Shown here piece by piece: positions 17,388 to 27,174 of a stretch of DNA of 64,000 nt. The number at the start of each line of letters is the position of its first letter. Position 1 is the stretch's first letter. The stretch spans positions 62,001-126,000 of the forward strand of contig CAKOLL010000003.1 of the NCBI GenBank assembly GCA_934096295.1. Reading direction: 5' to 3'. The translations under genes and the position numbers were made by a program. Below the pieces are notes generated by a model that saw only the letters and a program-made list of their open reading frames with translations, had not been told where the DNA came from and ran no database searches. The stretch is from an uncultured Bacilli bacterium (GTDB lineage Bacteria; Bacillota_I; Bacilli_A; RF39; UBA660).

Positions 17388-20336
17388 TTATCTATGACAA
17401 TTACTTTCTTTATCACCTAAAATAGATAAATCAAACACAGTTGTTGGATCAATATAACTTCCAGAAGGATCAATAACTCCAATATGTAAATGGGTACCTG
17501 TAGAATTACCTGTATTACCAACCTCACCAATTTTTTGTCCTTGACTTACCTCATCTCCAACATTAACACTTACAGAATTAGGATACATATGACAATATAC
17601 AGTATGATAGCCATCTTCATGTTTAATTTTTACCATATTACCACATCCACTACCAGTTCCATTTACTAATACATCTGACGCAGTTGCAACCACAACACCA
17701 GCTTTACCAGCATATATCGGAGTTCCATCAGGAACACCACCTACATCTAGTCCCGAATGATTATTTGGACTTCCTCTTAAAATTCTTGATCCAAACGGAG
17801 AAGTACACACAAGGTTTGGTACTACCTCTAAAGGAAACATATATCCACTACTACTTGCAGAACATTGTAATAATTTAGCCATTACACCTTCAGAATCATA
17901 ATCATCATAATTTGTTATAGTTCTACTATAAAATTTATCTTCATCTGTGTAATCTCCGGTTACAAATAATGAAAATTCTGCTTTTCTTCTCTTTTTAAGT
18001 CCTTCCTCAAATCCTGCTGTTTTATAAAATTCTTTCATGTAATTCCAAAGACCTTCATAACTTCCGGTAGCAAATGCCTTAACCAAAGACTCAGTATATC
18101 CAGCTCCAACATTATAATTAAATGATGTTAAAGCATCTCGTTGATATTGAGTTAAGGAAATTCCATTCTGAGCAGCCGCAGTATCTAATGGACTTGCAAA
18201 AATTGCTTCCAATGCATAGACTTTAATTTTATCTACAACACTTACTGGTACACAATCACCTACATTAACTCTATAACCATTACCAGATTTTGTAAAATAA
18301 TTTCCCCAACCATTTGAAGTTATATATCCAGCAACAGAACTCGTTGCAAGTAAATGATTTGTAACCCCAGGTCCAACACTAACTGTACCATCACCAATAT
18401 TTTCTCCCTTATAGCCATTACCACCATCACAATAATCAGTATGACCTTCTAAATTAGTTACAAACGTTATTAAATTTGCACCATCCGTACTCGTAGAACA
18501 AAATGAACTACTATAATCAATTTCTTTTGTTTCTACGAACTCACAATATGAAGCTAAGTTATATAAAGAATATCCTCCGCCAGAAGATCCCGATTTTCCA
18601 AACATCTTTTCATATATTTTACGATAATCAGAATTACCATAATGTAATCCACTAGAATCATAATTTGTAATATCATACACAATATTATAATATTTTAAAT
18701 TACTAATTCCTTTACTAGCTATCATGTTAGCAAGTCCATTATTATACTCTTTAATTTGCTCATTTGTAATACTTGTTTTACTTTCATCAACAGGACCAAC
18801 ACTCATTACATATATAGTATGTTTACTCCATTCACCTTTAGCAAGTTCCGCATACTTATCCACATATGATGATGAAAAATCATTTATTCCCAACCAAATA
18901 AATATATTATATTTTCCAGAATCAGTCATTAAATCATTAGCTTCATTAATAGCACTATTAACAAACCAATCATACCCTTGTCCATCAGCATAAACACTAT
19001 TCAAATCACTAATTAGACCAGCATTTTTCATACCGTGAACTCGTGAATCTCCAATAAATATATTTTTCTTACTACTAGCATCCGGAGATGAAATATTATA
19101 TATACTATCAAATATTGAAGCTAAAGATTCACCAGATATCTTACTAATTTGATTTAACACATTTGAATCAAGTGCTAAAGATACATTACTACTTAATGAT
19201 GTTATTACATCATCATATCTACTAGGTAAATACAAATAGTTTTCTATTTCCAAATACAATTCATTTAATTTTTCATTATTAGATTTTTCATAATAATAGT
19301 TACATGTATCTAAATCTAAAACTTTAGAACTATTATCATAATTACCATAAGCTAAAGCATTTGTTTTAACAATAATCATAATAGCTTCTAGTGCATTATC
19401 AGAAAAATCTTGACCTTTAGTAAGTTCATTAGTAACACCAATAACATAATCTTTTAAACTAACTTTATTAACTTCTTCTGTATTACATGTAGTTAAATTT
19501 ATAGTTGCCATATTATAATTACATTCTTCACTAAAATGACCATAACCCTTATTAGCACTTGCCAACAAAAGAATAATTATTATTACCATTATAATAACTG
19601 CTAAAACTAGTAATACCCATGGATTTGATGCAATAAATGCTGCAATTTTTTTTCCAGCAGCTTTAGTAGCTAATTTAGCTTTATCTGCAACTTTCTTTTT
19701 AGCTTCATTAATAGGCTTTTTAACTTTATCTTTTACTTTATCTACTTGATCATTTACTTTCTTTTTAACTTCATTTTTAGCATGTTCAATAGGATGAGTT
19801 TTATCATATGCATCTGCTAATGTACCATTAACTTTATTAGTAAATGCATCTTTTTTAGCTTTTGCATAATTTAAATTATCCATAACACGGTCCATTTTAC
19901 TTTTCCTTTTAGTATTTGAACCATCTTCTTTTGCAGGACCAGTTTCTCCTTTTTTCATTTTCCAGTTTTTTTGACGTTCTTGATTTAAATCTTCTGCTTT
20001 TTTATCTAGCTCTTGTTGTCTTGCCTTATAATGATTCGGATCATATACCCCATCTTTTTTTGCTTGATCATATTGTTTTTGGCCTAATTTTTGATTTCTG
20101 ACTGGCATATCACTTGCTATACTAGTCGCTCCGTTATTATTTGCTCCGCCCCCATTTTGGTTTTCACTTAACTTACTATCAAGAGCAGATTCTAGCTTAC
20201 CAATATCTCCCTCAGAATTAAAGTCATGCAAACCAACTTGAGAAGCAATTGTTCTCAAGTTGTCTATACTTGTGCTACCATCTCCAGTATTTAAACCTAG
20301 TTGGCTAGCTTTTTCAATTATATTATTTCCTTGCAT
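17388..20336 (-). CDS. four-domain cell-wall enzyme of the T4SS-like operon (SpoIID-like, SGNH, lysozyme, M23)
   Basis: 982 aa. Residues 1-235 are charged and helical with KKKV/DK repeats and are probably cytoplasmic; a TM lies at about 238-262. Outside follow: a SpoIID/LytB-like segment (288-335, VSLKDYVIGVTNELTKG); an SGNH hydrolase-like domain (about 424-580; GDS 429-431, GIND 483-486, DSSGLHYG 560-567); a phage-lysozyme/GH24-like domain (about 618-800; putative catalytic E630, then QRDALTSFNYNVG); and an M23 endopeptidase domain (about 835-960; H860/D864 in HSGLD, HLHIG at 949-953). It should open peptidoglycan for the secretion channel, as VirB1/CwlT-type proteins do. I infer each domain from motifs; the SpoIID assignment is the weakest. 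Confidence 0.85.
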   Translation of the reverse strand: MQGNNIIEKASQLGLNTGDGSTSIDNLRTIASQVGLHDFNSEGDIGKLESALDSKLSENQNGGGANNNGATSIASDMPVRNQKLGQKQYDQAKKDGVYDPNHYKARQQELDKKAEDLNQERQKNWKMKKGETGPAKEDGSNTKRKSKMDRVMDNLNYAKAKKDAFTNKVNGTLADAYDKTHPIEHAKNEVKKKVNDQVDKVKDKVKKPINEAKKKVADKAKLATKAAGKKIAAFIASNPWVLLVLAVIIMVIIIILLLASANKGYGHFSEECNYNMATINLTTCNTEEVNKVSLKDYVIGVTNELTKGQDFSDNALEAIMIIVKTNALAYGNYDNSSKVLDLDTCNYYYEKSNNEKLNELYLEIENYLYLPSRYDDVITSLSSNVSLALDSNVLNQISKISGESLASIFDSIYNISSPDASSKKNIFIGDSRVHGMKNAGLISDLNSVYADGQGYDWFVNSAINEANDLMTDSGKYNIFIWLGINDFSSSYVDKYAELAKGEWSKHTIYVMSVGPVDESKTSITNEQIKEYNNGLANMIASKGISNLKYYNIVYDITNYDSSGLHYGNSDYRKIYEKMFGKSGSSGGGYSLYNLASYCEFVETKEIDYSSSFCSTSTDGANLITFVTNLEGHTDYCDGGNGYKGENIGDGTVSVGPGVTNHLLATSSVAGYITSNGWGNYFTKSGNGYRVNVGDCVPVSVVDKIKVYALEAIFASPLDTAAAQNGISLTQYQRDALTSFNYNVGAGYTESLVKAFATGSYEGLWNYMKEFYKTAGFEEGLKKRRKAEFSLFVTGDYTDEDKFYSRTITNYDDYDSEGVMAKLLQCSASSSGYMFPLEVVPNLVCTSPFGSRILRGSPNNHSGLDVGGVPDGTPIYAGKAGVVVATASDVLVNGTGSGCGNMVKIKHEDGYHTVYCHMYPNSVSVNVGDEVSQGQKIGEVGNTGNSTGTHLHIGVIDPSGSYIDPTTVFDLSILGDKESNCHR

Positions 20337-20362
20337 AAAACCACCTCAAAAGAGGATATTAA

Positions 20363-22150
20363 TTAATAACCTCCACCAGAACCAAATGAGTCTAGTTCTT
20401 CTTGAGTAGTAACTACTTGAATCTTCATTCTTTTATTACCACATATAAATAATGCTTCACCTTGATTATAATACTTAATTGATTCCATTTCAGATTCATT
20501 TAAATCTATTAATTTTGCTAAATCATCAACAGCTTGTTTTCTTAAGTTCATTACTAAATAATAAGATGCATTATCAAAGATTGCTTTACCATGTGTAATA
20601 ATATTTGGTGCAGCAAAGTCTGTTGGTTGTTGAGTTATAATAATTGTTCCTGTATTATATTTTCTACTTCTTCTTTGCATTTGTGCTAAGAACTCAGCCC
20701 CAAGTTCATTATGTCCAGCAAGTAACACATGGGCTTCATCAACCATCATAACTGTATTTACATCTTTATCTAAACATAATCCCCATGCATATTTCAATAT
20801 ATTAAAGAATAATGCATTTTTAATATTTTCATCACTATTCATAATTTCTTTAATATTAAATACTATAAAATCACTTTCAATATTTAAAGTTGTTTTACCT
20901 GTAAAGTAATATCTAAGTTCTTTAACTAAAGGTCTAATCTTAAGTTCAAGTCTTTCCAAAACATCTCTTTCACGAGTTGCATCAGTCATACCCACTAAAT
21001 GACCTTTTATTGTGGCATAAACATCATCAAATGTTGGAAAATCTGTACTTGTTAACTTATTAAAGTCAGTATTATAATCAATCTTAAATCTTTTATAAGT
21101 TTCTTGTAATACATCACTAAACATTGTTAACACATCATCTTCAATACTTGGTGAATAATATTTCATAAACGCTTTTACTTGTTGAAGTGTTCTAGTTAAA
21201 ACTGTATAACCTAACCCTTGCTCAATTTCTTCTTCATCAGCATCAATAACAATTTCAAGGGGATTAATCATACCAAATTCTCCACCTTTACCTAAGTCTA
21301 AGAAATCTCCGCCTAGACTATAGCACATATCCCCAAGTTCACCTTCAGGGTCAACACAAACAACTTTAAATCCATTTCTTATGTGAGTTCTAACTAGTAT
21401 CTTCGCAGCAGTTGATTTACCACTACCACTTGTACCAAGTAAAATAATATTTGCATTATTTCTATTATTTTCTTTCTTAATTTGATATAAGAATTGGTTA
21501 AATAATATAACTCCACCAGAGAAATCTACACCTAAAAGAGTTGAATCTCCAGGGTCTTTAATACTATCGAACACAAAAGGGTACATTGCAGAAACAGTTA
21601 CTGATGGAATTGGTGTCCCAATTCTATTTTCAATATCTTGAGGTGGGAATATTGGTAATATTGATTTTAATGCTTTTTCTTGTTCAAACATTAAAGCAAC
21701 AGCACGCATTCCCATAGCATCTAAATAACTTCTAACTTGAATTTTTCTTAATTCCAATTCTTCTTTATTATCAGCAGTAATCATTAAATGCATTTGAAAA
21801 TCAAATATTCTAGCTTGAGTTGCAGCAAGCATTTGAATAAATTGTTCCAAAGATTCATAATCTTGTCTAATTCTTTCTTGCATTGTTTGATCTTTTTCAC
21901 TTTGATATCTAACTTTTAAATCTGCAATTTCCTTATTAAGCATCTTTTGTAACACAGAAAATGGAATAGGCATATGCTTAATAGCTATTTTAACACCTTG
22001 AATATTAGTTATATCTGATAAAAATCCAGGCATTATATTTCTAGGAAACGCTATTACAGTAAGAATTGTTGAATATTTACCTCCAAGTACAAACTCAGTT
22101 GGTTTAAACTCCATTCCTTTTGGAGCTACTTCACTTTTTAAATTTGCCAT
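20363..22150 (-). CDS. VirB4/TrsE-type conjugation ATPase
   Basis: 595 aa. An N-terminal domain (about 1-210) is followed by the motor: Walker A LLGTSGSGKSTAAK near 238, VVCVDPEGELGDM, Walker B VMMVDEAHVLL near 470, then QMQRRSRKYNTGTIIITQQPTDF. It powers assembly of, or transport through, type IV secretion channels. It is shorter at the N-terminus than many Gram-positive VirB4 proteins. The gene directly upstream, separated by one base, encodes a 188-aa protein that looks like the missing N-terminal part, so VirB4 appears split into two polypeptides. It is followed by the wall-enzyme gene 26 bases downstream. Confidence 0.93.
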   Translation of the reverse strand: MANLKSEVAPKGMEFKPTEFVLGGKYSTILTVIAFPRNIMPGFLSDITNIQGVKIAIKHMPIPFSVLQKMLNKEIADLKVRYQSEKDQTMQERIRQDYESLEQFIQMLAATQARIFDFQMHLMITADNKEELELRKIQVRSYLDAMGMRAVALMFEQEKALKSILPIFPPQDIENRIGTPIPSVTVSAMYPFVFDSIKDPGDSTLLGVDFSGGVILFNQFLYQIKKENNRNNANIILLGTSGSGKSTAAKILVRTHIRNGFKVVCVDPEGELGDMCYSLGGDFLDLGKGGEFGMINPLEIVIDADEEEIEQGLGYTVLTRTLQQVKAFMKYYSPSIEDDVLTMFSDVLQETYKRFKIDYNTDFNKLTSTDFPTFDDVYATIKGHLVGMTDATRERDVLERLELKIRPLVKELRYYFTGKTTLNIESDFIVFNIKEIMNSDENIKNALFFNILKYAWGLCLDKDVNTVMMVDEAHVLLAGHNELGAEFLAQMQRRSRKYNTGTIIITQQPTDFAAPNIITHGKAIFDNASYYLVMNLRKQAVDDLAKLIDLNESEMESIKYYNQGEALFICGNKRMKIQVVTTQEELDSFGSGGGY

Positions 22151-22151
22151 A

Positions 22152-22715
22152 TTACATCACCGCCCCAAAATTAGTAGTTTCTCCACCATTTAAGAAATTA
22201 TCTAAAACTATTCTTAAATCATTATTACTAGTTTGTGTTGATTGAAGTCCCGCATTAGCAAGTCCACTAATCAAATTATGTAGTTTCTTTTGAACTATTT
22301 CTAATCTTTTTTCTTTAAATAAAATATAGTATTCAGTATCAACAACATTATATTCACTACTTGTAAATAAATTTGCTTTATTAATATCTTGCATAATTAA
22401 TTTTCTAATTGCATTATTAGGCGCATTATTATACATTAATTGTAATCTAGACAAATACACATCAATATCAACAGGTCTATCTGCTATAAGCAACCAAAAA
22501 TCGTAATCAATACTATTATAAAAATTTCTTAATTGATAAATAGTATTTTGTTGAGTACCTTGATCCATAATAAATATATTTTTCGGTGCAACTTTTACAC
22601 CAGTAACATATGATCCATCATCTAATTGAATCATTCCATTCATTATTTGTCTAATAGGTAACCAATCTTCACTATAACTAACTCCAGATGGAGCAGAATT
22701 ATTCATCCGACTCAT
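22152..22715 (-). CDS. VirB4 N-terminal-domain protein (split VirB4)
   Basis: About 188 aa from ATG 22715, which overlaps the upstream PrgI-like gene by 17 bases; an alternative ATG is three codons in. Soluble, with no TM. The sequence IRQIMNGMIQLDDGSYVTGVKV followed by YQLRNFYNSIDYDFWLLIADRP matches the N-terminal region of TrsE/TraC-like VirB4 proteins. Its stop is one base before the ATG of the ATPase gene. I infer that the two associate. Whether the split is native to this lineage or a recent nonsense event is open; both halves keep proper starts, which favours a native split. Confidence 0.75.
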   Translation of the reverse strand: MSRMNNSAPSGVSYSEDWLPIRQIMNGMIQLDDGSYVTGVKVAPKNIFIMDQGTQQNTIYQLRNFYNSIDYDFWLLIADRPVDIDVYLSRLQLMYNNAPNNAIRKLIMQDINKANLFTSSEYNVVDTEYYILFKEKRLEIVQKKLHNLISGLANAGLQSTQTSNNDLRIVLDNFLNGGETTNFGAVM

Positions 22716-23010
22716 CTTTAACACACCAACCTTTCCAATAATATCTGCGTGGATTAAATATAAAAGTACATACATTAATTATAAATTGTAATACGTTATG
22801 ATAATGCATAACTGGAGTTACTAAGAATCCAGTTATTGCTGCTGGCATCAAAATCATTATCATTTGACCAACATTGGCATTTTGAACAATCATAAGTAAA
22901 AGTATTGTTATTCCACAACCAAACCCAAAGAGCAATATATCAGTTAGAGTAAAGAACCCTAATATCAACTGAGATTTCTTTGAATTAGCAGGTATTAAAT
23001 AATTATCCAT
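22699..23010 (-). CDS. PrgI/VirB3-like inner-membrane protein
   Basis: 103 aa. Two closely spaced TMs (about 15-42 and 47-68), then an amphipathic stretch ending in FNPRRYYWKGWCVKDESDE. The size, two-TM layout and position directly before VirB4 match the PrgI family (VirB3 counterpart) of Gram-positive conjugation systems. It links the VirB4 ATPase to the membrane channel. Its 3' end overlaps the next gene by 17 bases, indicating coupled translation. Ribosome-binding site AAGGAA before the ATG. Confidence 0.8.
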   Translation of the reverse strand: MDNYLIPANSKKSQLILGFFTLTDILLFGFGCGITILLLMIVQNANVGQMIMILMPAAITGFLVTPVMHYHNVLQFIINVCTFIFNPRRYYWKGWCVKDESDE

Positions 23011-23031
23011 TCCCTATTCATTCCTTTCTTA

Positions 23032-25155
23032 TTATTTTTTATCCTTATTAGCACTTGCTTCACGTTGTCTTCGAGCAATTTCCCCTTCATTTTTAGCTTT
23101 CGCAACATCGAATATGTCTCCCATTTTTTTAAGTGGTTTCGTTCCATCATCGACCTTCATATCACCTTGTACATATTCTAAAGTGAAACCAGCATCTTGA
23201 ACATATGATTTGTTCAAGTTTCTAGATACTGTTTCTCTCATACCTTCTGCATTTGCATGAGCAGCATATAATTTTACATAAACATCATTATCAGTTTGTT
23301 CCAATTGTCTAAAGTGTTCATCTGACAAAAATGCCATATTTTGAGCAGCTTGAGAAAAATCATAACGATATTGGTCATACATTTGTTGTGCTTGTGCAAC
23401 TGTTATCGCATTTCCTGCTGCATCTTTTAAATTACCTGCTTTTGCATCTTCAATTGCCAATAATTTATTTCTCAATTCTGTAGCAGTAAAATTTCCAACT
23501 CGAAAATTAGATGTAGCTTTACCAGCTTCTTTGTCAATAACGGATTCAACTGATGTCGCTACAGATTTCTTTTTAGCAGCAATGTCATCAATTAATTTAT
23601 TTTCATCTATTAAATCTTGAGCGCTATCATTTATACCAATAAATTCCCCGACTCTACCAGCAGTATCCAAAATATGTCCACCAATTACATTAGCAGTTGT
23701 ACCTAAGTAATTAGCAATACCATTATTATGGGAAGTTTCTTGATGTGCAGCTCTATAAGCTGCACGTTTAGCTTTTGCTGCTAATGCTTCATTAATTGCA
23801 GTATTAGAAGAATTTTTAACATCTTTAAAATTCTTAGCCCCCCGACCAGATCTAAAGCCTCTTGTTGCACCAGATGCAGTACCTGCCACTGTTGAACCAA
23901 GCCCACGAATCGCTGCGCCAACTTTGTTTCTAAAACCTTCAGCATTACGAACATTTTTAATAGCACCAGCACCATTTTTAAGTAACATTCCGCCAGCTCC
24001 ACCAACTGTTGATGCAGCAGCTAAAGCACCACCCATTGCAAGTTTGTCCATTAAACCAAGCTTCATGCTTCCTGAATCTAAATGGAACATATCACCAATT
24101 AACTTAGGTGCTTGTCTCATAAATATAACAACGCCCATAATTATTAAAGCCTTAGCAATTAATTTCTGTGTAGCACCAAGACCACCAAAAGATACATTTT
24201 CAAAATTACCTACTACTTGAGAAATCATAAATACTCCCAAATACATTATTGCAATTCTTATAAATACCTCTACATATGTACTTATAGTTTTTTTCATCCA
24301 ATCACTAAACACATCCTTTAGCTTTCCCCCTGGTATAACTCTACATACCACAGGAATCGGAGCAATAATTTGAAAAAACATAAGTTTAACAACACGAACT
24401 GCCATATCAAAGCAAAAATTCAAAAGAACATATAACATAAATGTTCCAGCTATCGTTGATATAAAAGCATTATACGTTAATTTACCAGCTGCCGCTGATT
24501 CACCGAAATCATTAAATGCTGATATACCATAAGTTCCAGCTTTAAATTTTTCTGTTACAGAGCTTAAAATTTCGCCATCAGTTACAAGCCATCCGCCATC
24601 ACCTTTTATGTTTGACGCGCATGCACTTAAATTAATGTCACCACCATCACCATCATCAGTGGCCAAAGGAGGGTCTTGATTTTCACACCATTCAATATTA
24701 GGATGCAAAAATGCTGATAATACATAATAAGCCATATCTTTACCAGCATCATCTCTGGTAGCACTATTATAATCTTCGCCAGTTCCAAACACTAATTTTG
24801 GTATTGTATCTTGATTTAAAATTGTATTTTGTACATTAAATGCAAGTGTAAATGCTGATGGTAATACAGCAATGATAGCTAATGAAACAACCACATTTTT
24901 TACTAATTTAGGAAAAGAGTTTTCTCCCTTTGCAAATTCATCAGGATTAATAACAGCTTTAAGTAATGAATAAGCTAGTGAAAATAGCATTATCATACCT
25001 AAAATAACATATATTCTACTTACAATAATTTTGTAATCTTCAATGTCAAAAATATTAACTTTTGCTAAAGCATTAAAAATATCATAAACATAATCAATAA
25101 ATCCATAGATAACAGTATCTATATTCATCAATAAGCCAATTGCATCAGCTTTCAT
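23032..25155 (-). CDS. VirB6/TrbL-like polytopic channel protein
   Basis: 707 aa. Hydrophobic segments at about 10-35, 45-70, 85-110, 235-265, 285-320 and 330-355, then a Gly/Ala-rich hydrophobic patch (LAMGGALAAASTVGGAGGML) and a long soluble, Ala/Lys/Glu-rich C-terminal half (from about 390) with coiled-coil potential. This matches VirB6/TrbL proteins, the membrane core of type IV secretion channels. The extracytoplasmic loop around 125-230 contains a Cys pair (C157, C177 region). It is 9 bases downstream of the VirB2-like gene and 21 bases upstream of the PrgI-like gene. Confidence 0.82.
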   Translation of the reverse strand: MKADAIGLLMNIDTVIYGFIDYVYDIFNALAKVNIFDIEDYKIIVSRIYVILGMIMLFSLAYSLLKAVINPDEFAKGENSFPKLVKNVVVSLAIIAVLPSAFTLAFNVQNTILNQDTIPKLVFGTGEDYNSATRDDAGKDMAYYVLSAFLHPNIEWCENQDPPLATDDGDGGDINLSACASNIKGDGGWLVTDGEILSSVTEKFKAGTYGISAFNDFGESAAAGKLTYNAFISTIAGTFMLYVLLNFCFDMAVRVVKLMFFQIIAPIPVVCRVIPGGKLKDVFSDWMKKTISTYVEVFIRIAIMYLGVFMISQVVGNFENVSFGGLGATQKLIAKALIIMGVVIFMRQAPKLIGDMFHLDSGSMKLGLMDKLAMGGALAAASTVGGAGGMLLKNGAGAIKNVRNAEGFRNKVGAAIRGLGSTVAGTASGATRGFRSGRGAKNFKDVKNSSNTAINEALAAKAKRAAYRAAHQETSHNNGIANYLGTTANVIGGHILDTAGRVGEFIGINDSAQDLIDENKLIDDIAAKKKSVATSVESVIDKEAGKATSNFRVGNFTATELRNKLLAIEDAKAGNLKDAAGNAITVAQAQQMYDQYRYDFSQAAQNMAFLSDEHFRQLEQTDNDVYVKLYAAHANAEGMRETVSRNLNKSYVQDAGFTLEYVQGDMKVDDGTKPLKKMGDIFDVAKAKNEGEIARRQREASANKDKK

Positions 25156-25164
25156 TTATATCAC

Positions 25165-25578
25165 CTACCCTATACCACATGTACCGTATGCTCCAAAAAG
25201 AGTCATAAGCAAACTAATAATTGATGGTAAAAAGAACAATAACACACAATAAATAAATCTCTTTATTGCTGTTGTTCCAGCTTTTTTTAAAGCATCTTTA
25301 TCATTACTAGCAACTGCTTTAACAAAATCAGTTGTAACTAAAACCAGTAAAGCAACAATAGCTACATATTTCATAATATTCAATATTTTTTGCAACCAAA
25401 ATGCAGGATATTGAGAATTTGAAGGATTCCCTAAAGCCGGACATCTATCTCCAGCAGCTACTACTATATTTCTTGTAAAATCATTTTTTATAACACTCGC
25501 ATTAACATTTATACTAAATGAAAATAAGAATAAAAAAGTAGTACATAAAAGCAATATTTTTTTTAATCTCTTTTTCAC
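25165..25578 (-). CDS. VirB2-like small membrane protein with signal peptide
   Basis: 137 aa. A signal peptide (Lys/Arg-rich start, LLLCTTFLFLFSFSINVNA) is followed by a short extracytoplasmic part with one Cys and two TMs (about 67-85 and 108-128) joined by a short charged loop (SNDKDALKKAGTTAIKRF), and a C-terminal Cys. VirB2/TrbC pilins and their Gram-positive counterparts have this signal-plus-two-TM architecture. It is the first gene of the operon, in the right place for such a component. No pilus is implied, since Gram-positive systems use such proteins without long pili. Confidence 0.75.
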   Translation of the reverse strand: MKKRLKKILLLCTTFLFLFSFSINVNASVIKNDFTRNIVVAAGDRCPALGNPSNSQYPAFWLQKILNIMKYVAIVALLVLVTTDFVKAVASNDKDALKKAGTTAIKRFIYCVLLFFLPSIISLLMTLFGAYGTCGIG

Positions 25579-25898
25579 TTAAAATCACTCCAATCTTCAA
25601 GAACACTTGATACATAAATTTTAACATAAATAACAATTGCCGTCAATTTGTTTATTGATAAAATAAATATTTTTATAAGGAAAATTACAACACAATTTTT
25701 AAAAACAGCTTTTAATTCAAAAGTTGTTTCACTATACATAAAAGAATTTATCATCAATCAAAAATACAGTGTGTATTAAGATGCAGATTTTAGGGGAAAA
25801 GTCAAGAACCGTGCCAGAAAATTAAAGGACTTTTTGAAAACAACTATGTAATCGTTCAATATCAGCCAGTATCATCCGAAATACTAATAGATAAAATT

Positions 25899-25918
25899 AA
25901 AAAGAGCTTCAGCTCTTT
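25899..25918 (-). terminator. terminator of the FemABX operon
   Basis: On the minus strand AAAGAGC, loop TGAA, GCTCTTT followed by TT; it overlaps the end of the downstream FemABX gene. Between here and 25758 is a 150-base stretch with no gene; it includes a short open frame resembling a transposase tail (NNYVIVQYQPVSSEILIDKI), too short to assign. Confidence 0.75.
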
Positions 25919-27174
25919 CATTTTTTTAACTTTTTAACAAATTTATAGCCTTTTAAAGCTAATTTATAACCATAATAAACTAATGGATTAATAACATAAT
26001 CAAATTCCCCTATTAATTCTATGATTTCAGGATTAAAGCCTTTTTTTAATTCATATATTCCATAATAAGGACCATTCTTATCCATATTTAATGATATTCC
26101 ATAGAAATTAACATATTTTAAATGTTTCTTTATAGAATCTTCAATATGCTCTCTATAAAAAGCATATTTAGGATTAAATTCTTTATAACTTGAAGCTGTA
26201 CCACTCATAAATGTAATACCTTCATCTCCAGTAAACACACTCATTAAAGCCCCAATATTTATTTCTTTATTTGTCTTTCTTAGTGCTATTGCATCTTCTA
26301 ACTGTTTATTTAATTTAACTATCTTGCTTTCCAATTCTTGATGATGTCTTTTTATTTTATCCCCAATATTAATTTTTTTCATTTGGGATTCTAATATTTC
26401 TAATTCTTTTTTAGTATTTTCTAAAGTATTCCAAACATAATCATAATACAGATTAGTATCTATATAAGCAATATAAAGTGTAACGTAATCACTCATTAAA
26501 TCAACCATTTTTTTATAATATGATGCTGGCCTAATAATAAAATTCTTATTTATTGCTGTATCTTCAAGTAATTTTACAAATTCATCCATTTTACTAGAAT
26601 CAACAGTTTTAACTCTAACACCCATATCATATGTTTTCTCTATATTCTTTTTAGTACTTTTACTAAATGTTTCTAATGTATCATTATATGTATCTTTAAG
26701 TTCTATTCTACATAGAACTCTAGGTTGTAAATCTTCAAAATTTTGACTAAAGCCCATATGTTTAAAACCTAACTTTTTAAAATTAAAATAAGCTTCTTCT
26801 CCACATTTTTCTTTTAATTTACCATCGCTATCTCTAGTGGCATAAATAACATTTGGATCTAGCTTTAACATAAATCCATGATTTTTCTTAACATACTTTA
26901 TTACTTCATCATTAAAATCCTTTAATAAATTAAAATCAAATACATCAATTAAATAACCTCTCGGAGAATAATATAAACTCAAATTTAAAGGCATTTTCTT
27001 TTCGAGTAACATCGTTACCCCTACTAAAGTATCATCTTTATAAAACCCTAGTAAATGTCTAACCCAACCTGTACCACTTTTTAAAATTCCCCATTCTGGC
27101 AATTGATAAATTGAAAAATAAGGATTTTTTAAAGCATATTCTCTAAATTCATTTTCTTCAATAATTTTAAGCAT
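25918..27174 (-). CDS. FemABX-type peptidoglycan bridge aminoacyltransferase (second of pair)
   Basis: 418 aa, standard family length. Two GNAT-like halves are separated by a coiled-coil arm (about 240-300: TKKELEILESQMKKIN and onward), the hallmark of FemX/FemA/MurM enzymes. Conserved segments include LPEWGILKSG at the start, YSPRGYLID near 90, LKLDPNV, and FYGISL near the end. It transfers amino acids from aminoacyl-tRNA to the stem peptide of lipid II on the inner membrane face, building the interpeptide bridge. AGGAGG before the ATG. It shares one base with the end of the paralogue upstream, so they are co-translated. Confidence 0.9.
   Translation of the reverse strand: MLKIIEENEFREYALKNPYFSIYQLPEWGILKSGTGWVRHLLGFYKDDTLVGVTMLLEKKMPLNLSLYYSPRGYLIDVFDFNLLKDFNDEVIKYVKKNHGFMLKLDPNVIYATRDSDGKLKEKCGEEAYFNFKKLGFKHMGFSQNFEDLQPRVLCRIELKDTYNDTLETFSKSTKKNIEKTYDMGVRVKTVDSSKMDEFVKLLEDTAINKNFIIRPASYYKKMVDLMSDYVTLYIAYIDTNLYYDYVWNTLENTKKELEILESQMKKINIGDKIKRHHQELESKIVKLNKQLEDAIALRKTNKEINIGALMSVFTGDEGITFMSGTASSYKEFNPKYAFYREHIEDSIKKHLKYVNFYGISLNMDKNGPYYGIYELKKGFNPEIIELIGEFDYVINPLVYYGYKLALKGYKFVKKLKK

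Noticed and set aside
25575..25757. 60-aa hydrophobic ORF just upstream of the VirB2-like gene
   Set aside because: It overlaps the VirB2-like start, has no ribosome-binding site, and its composition looks like leader sequence; it could not be supported as a gene.
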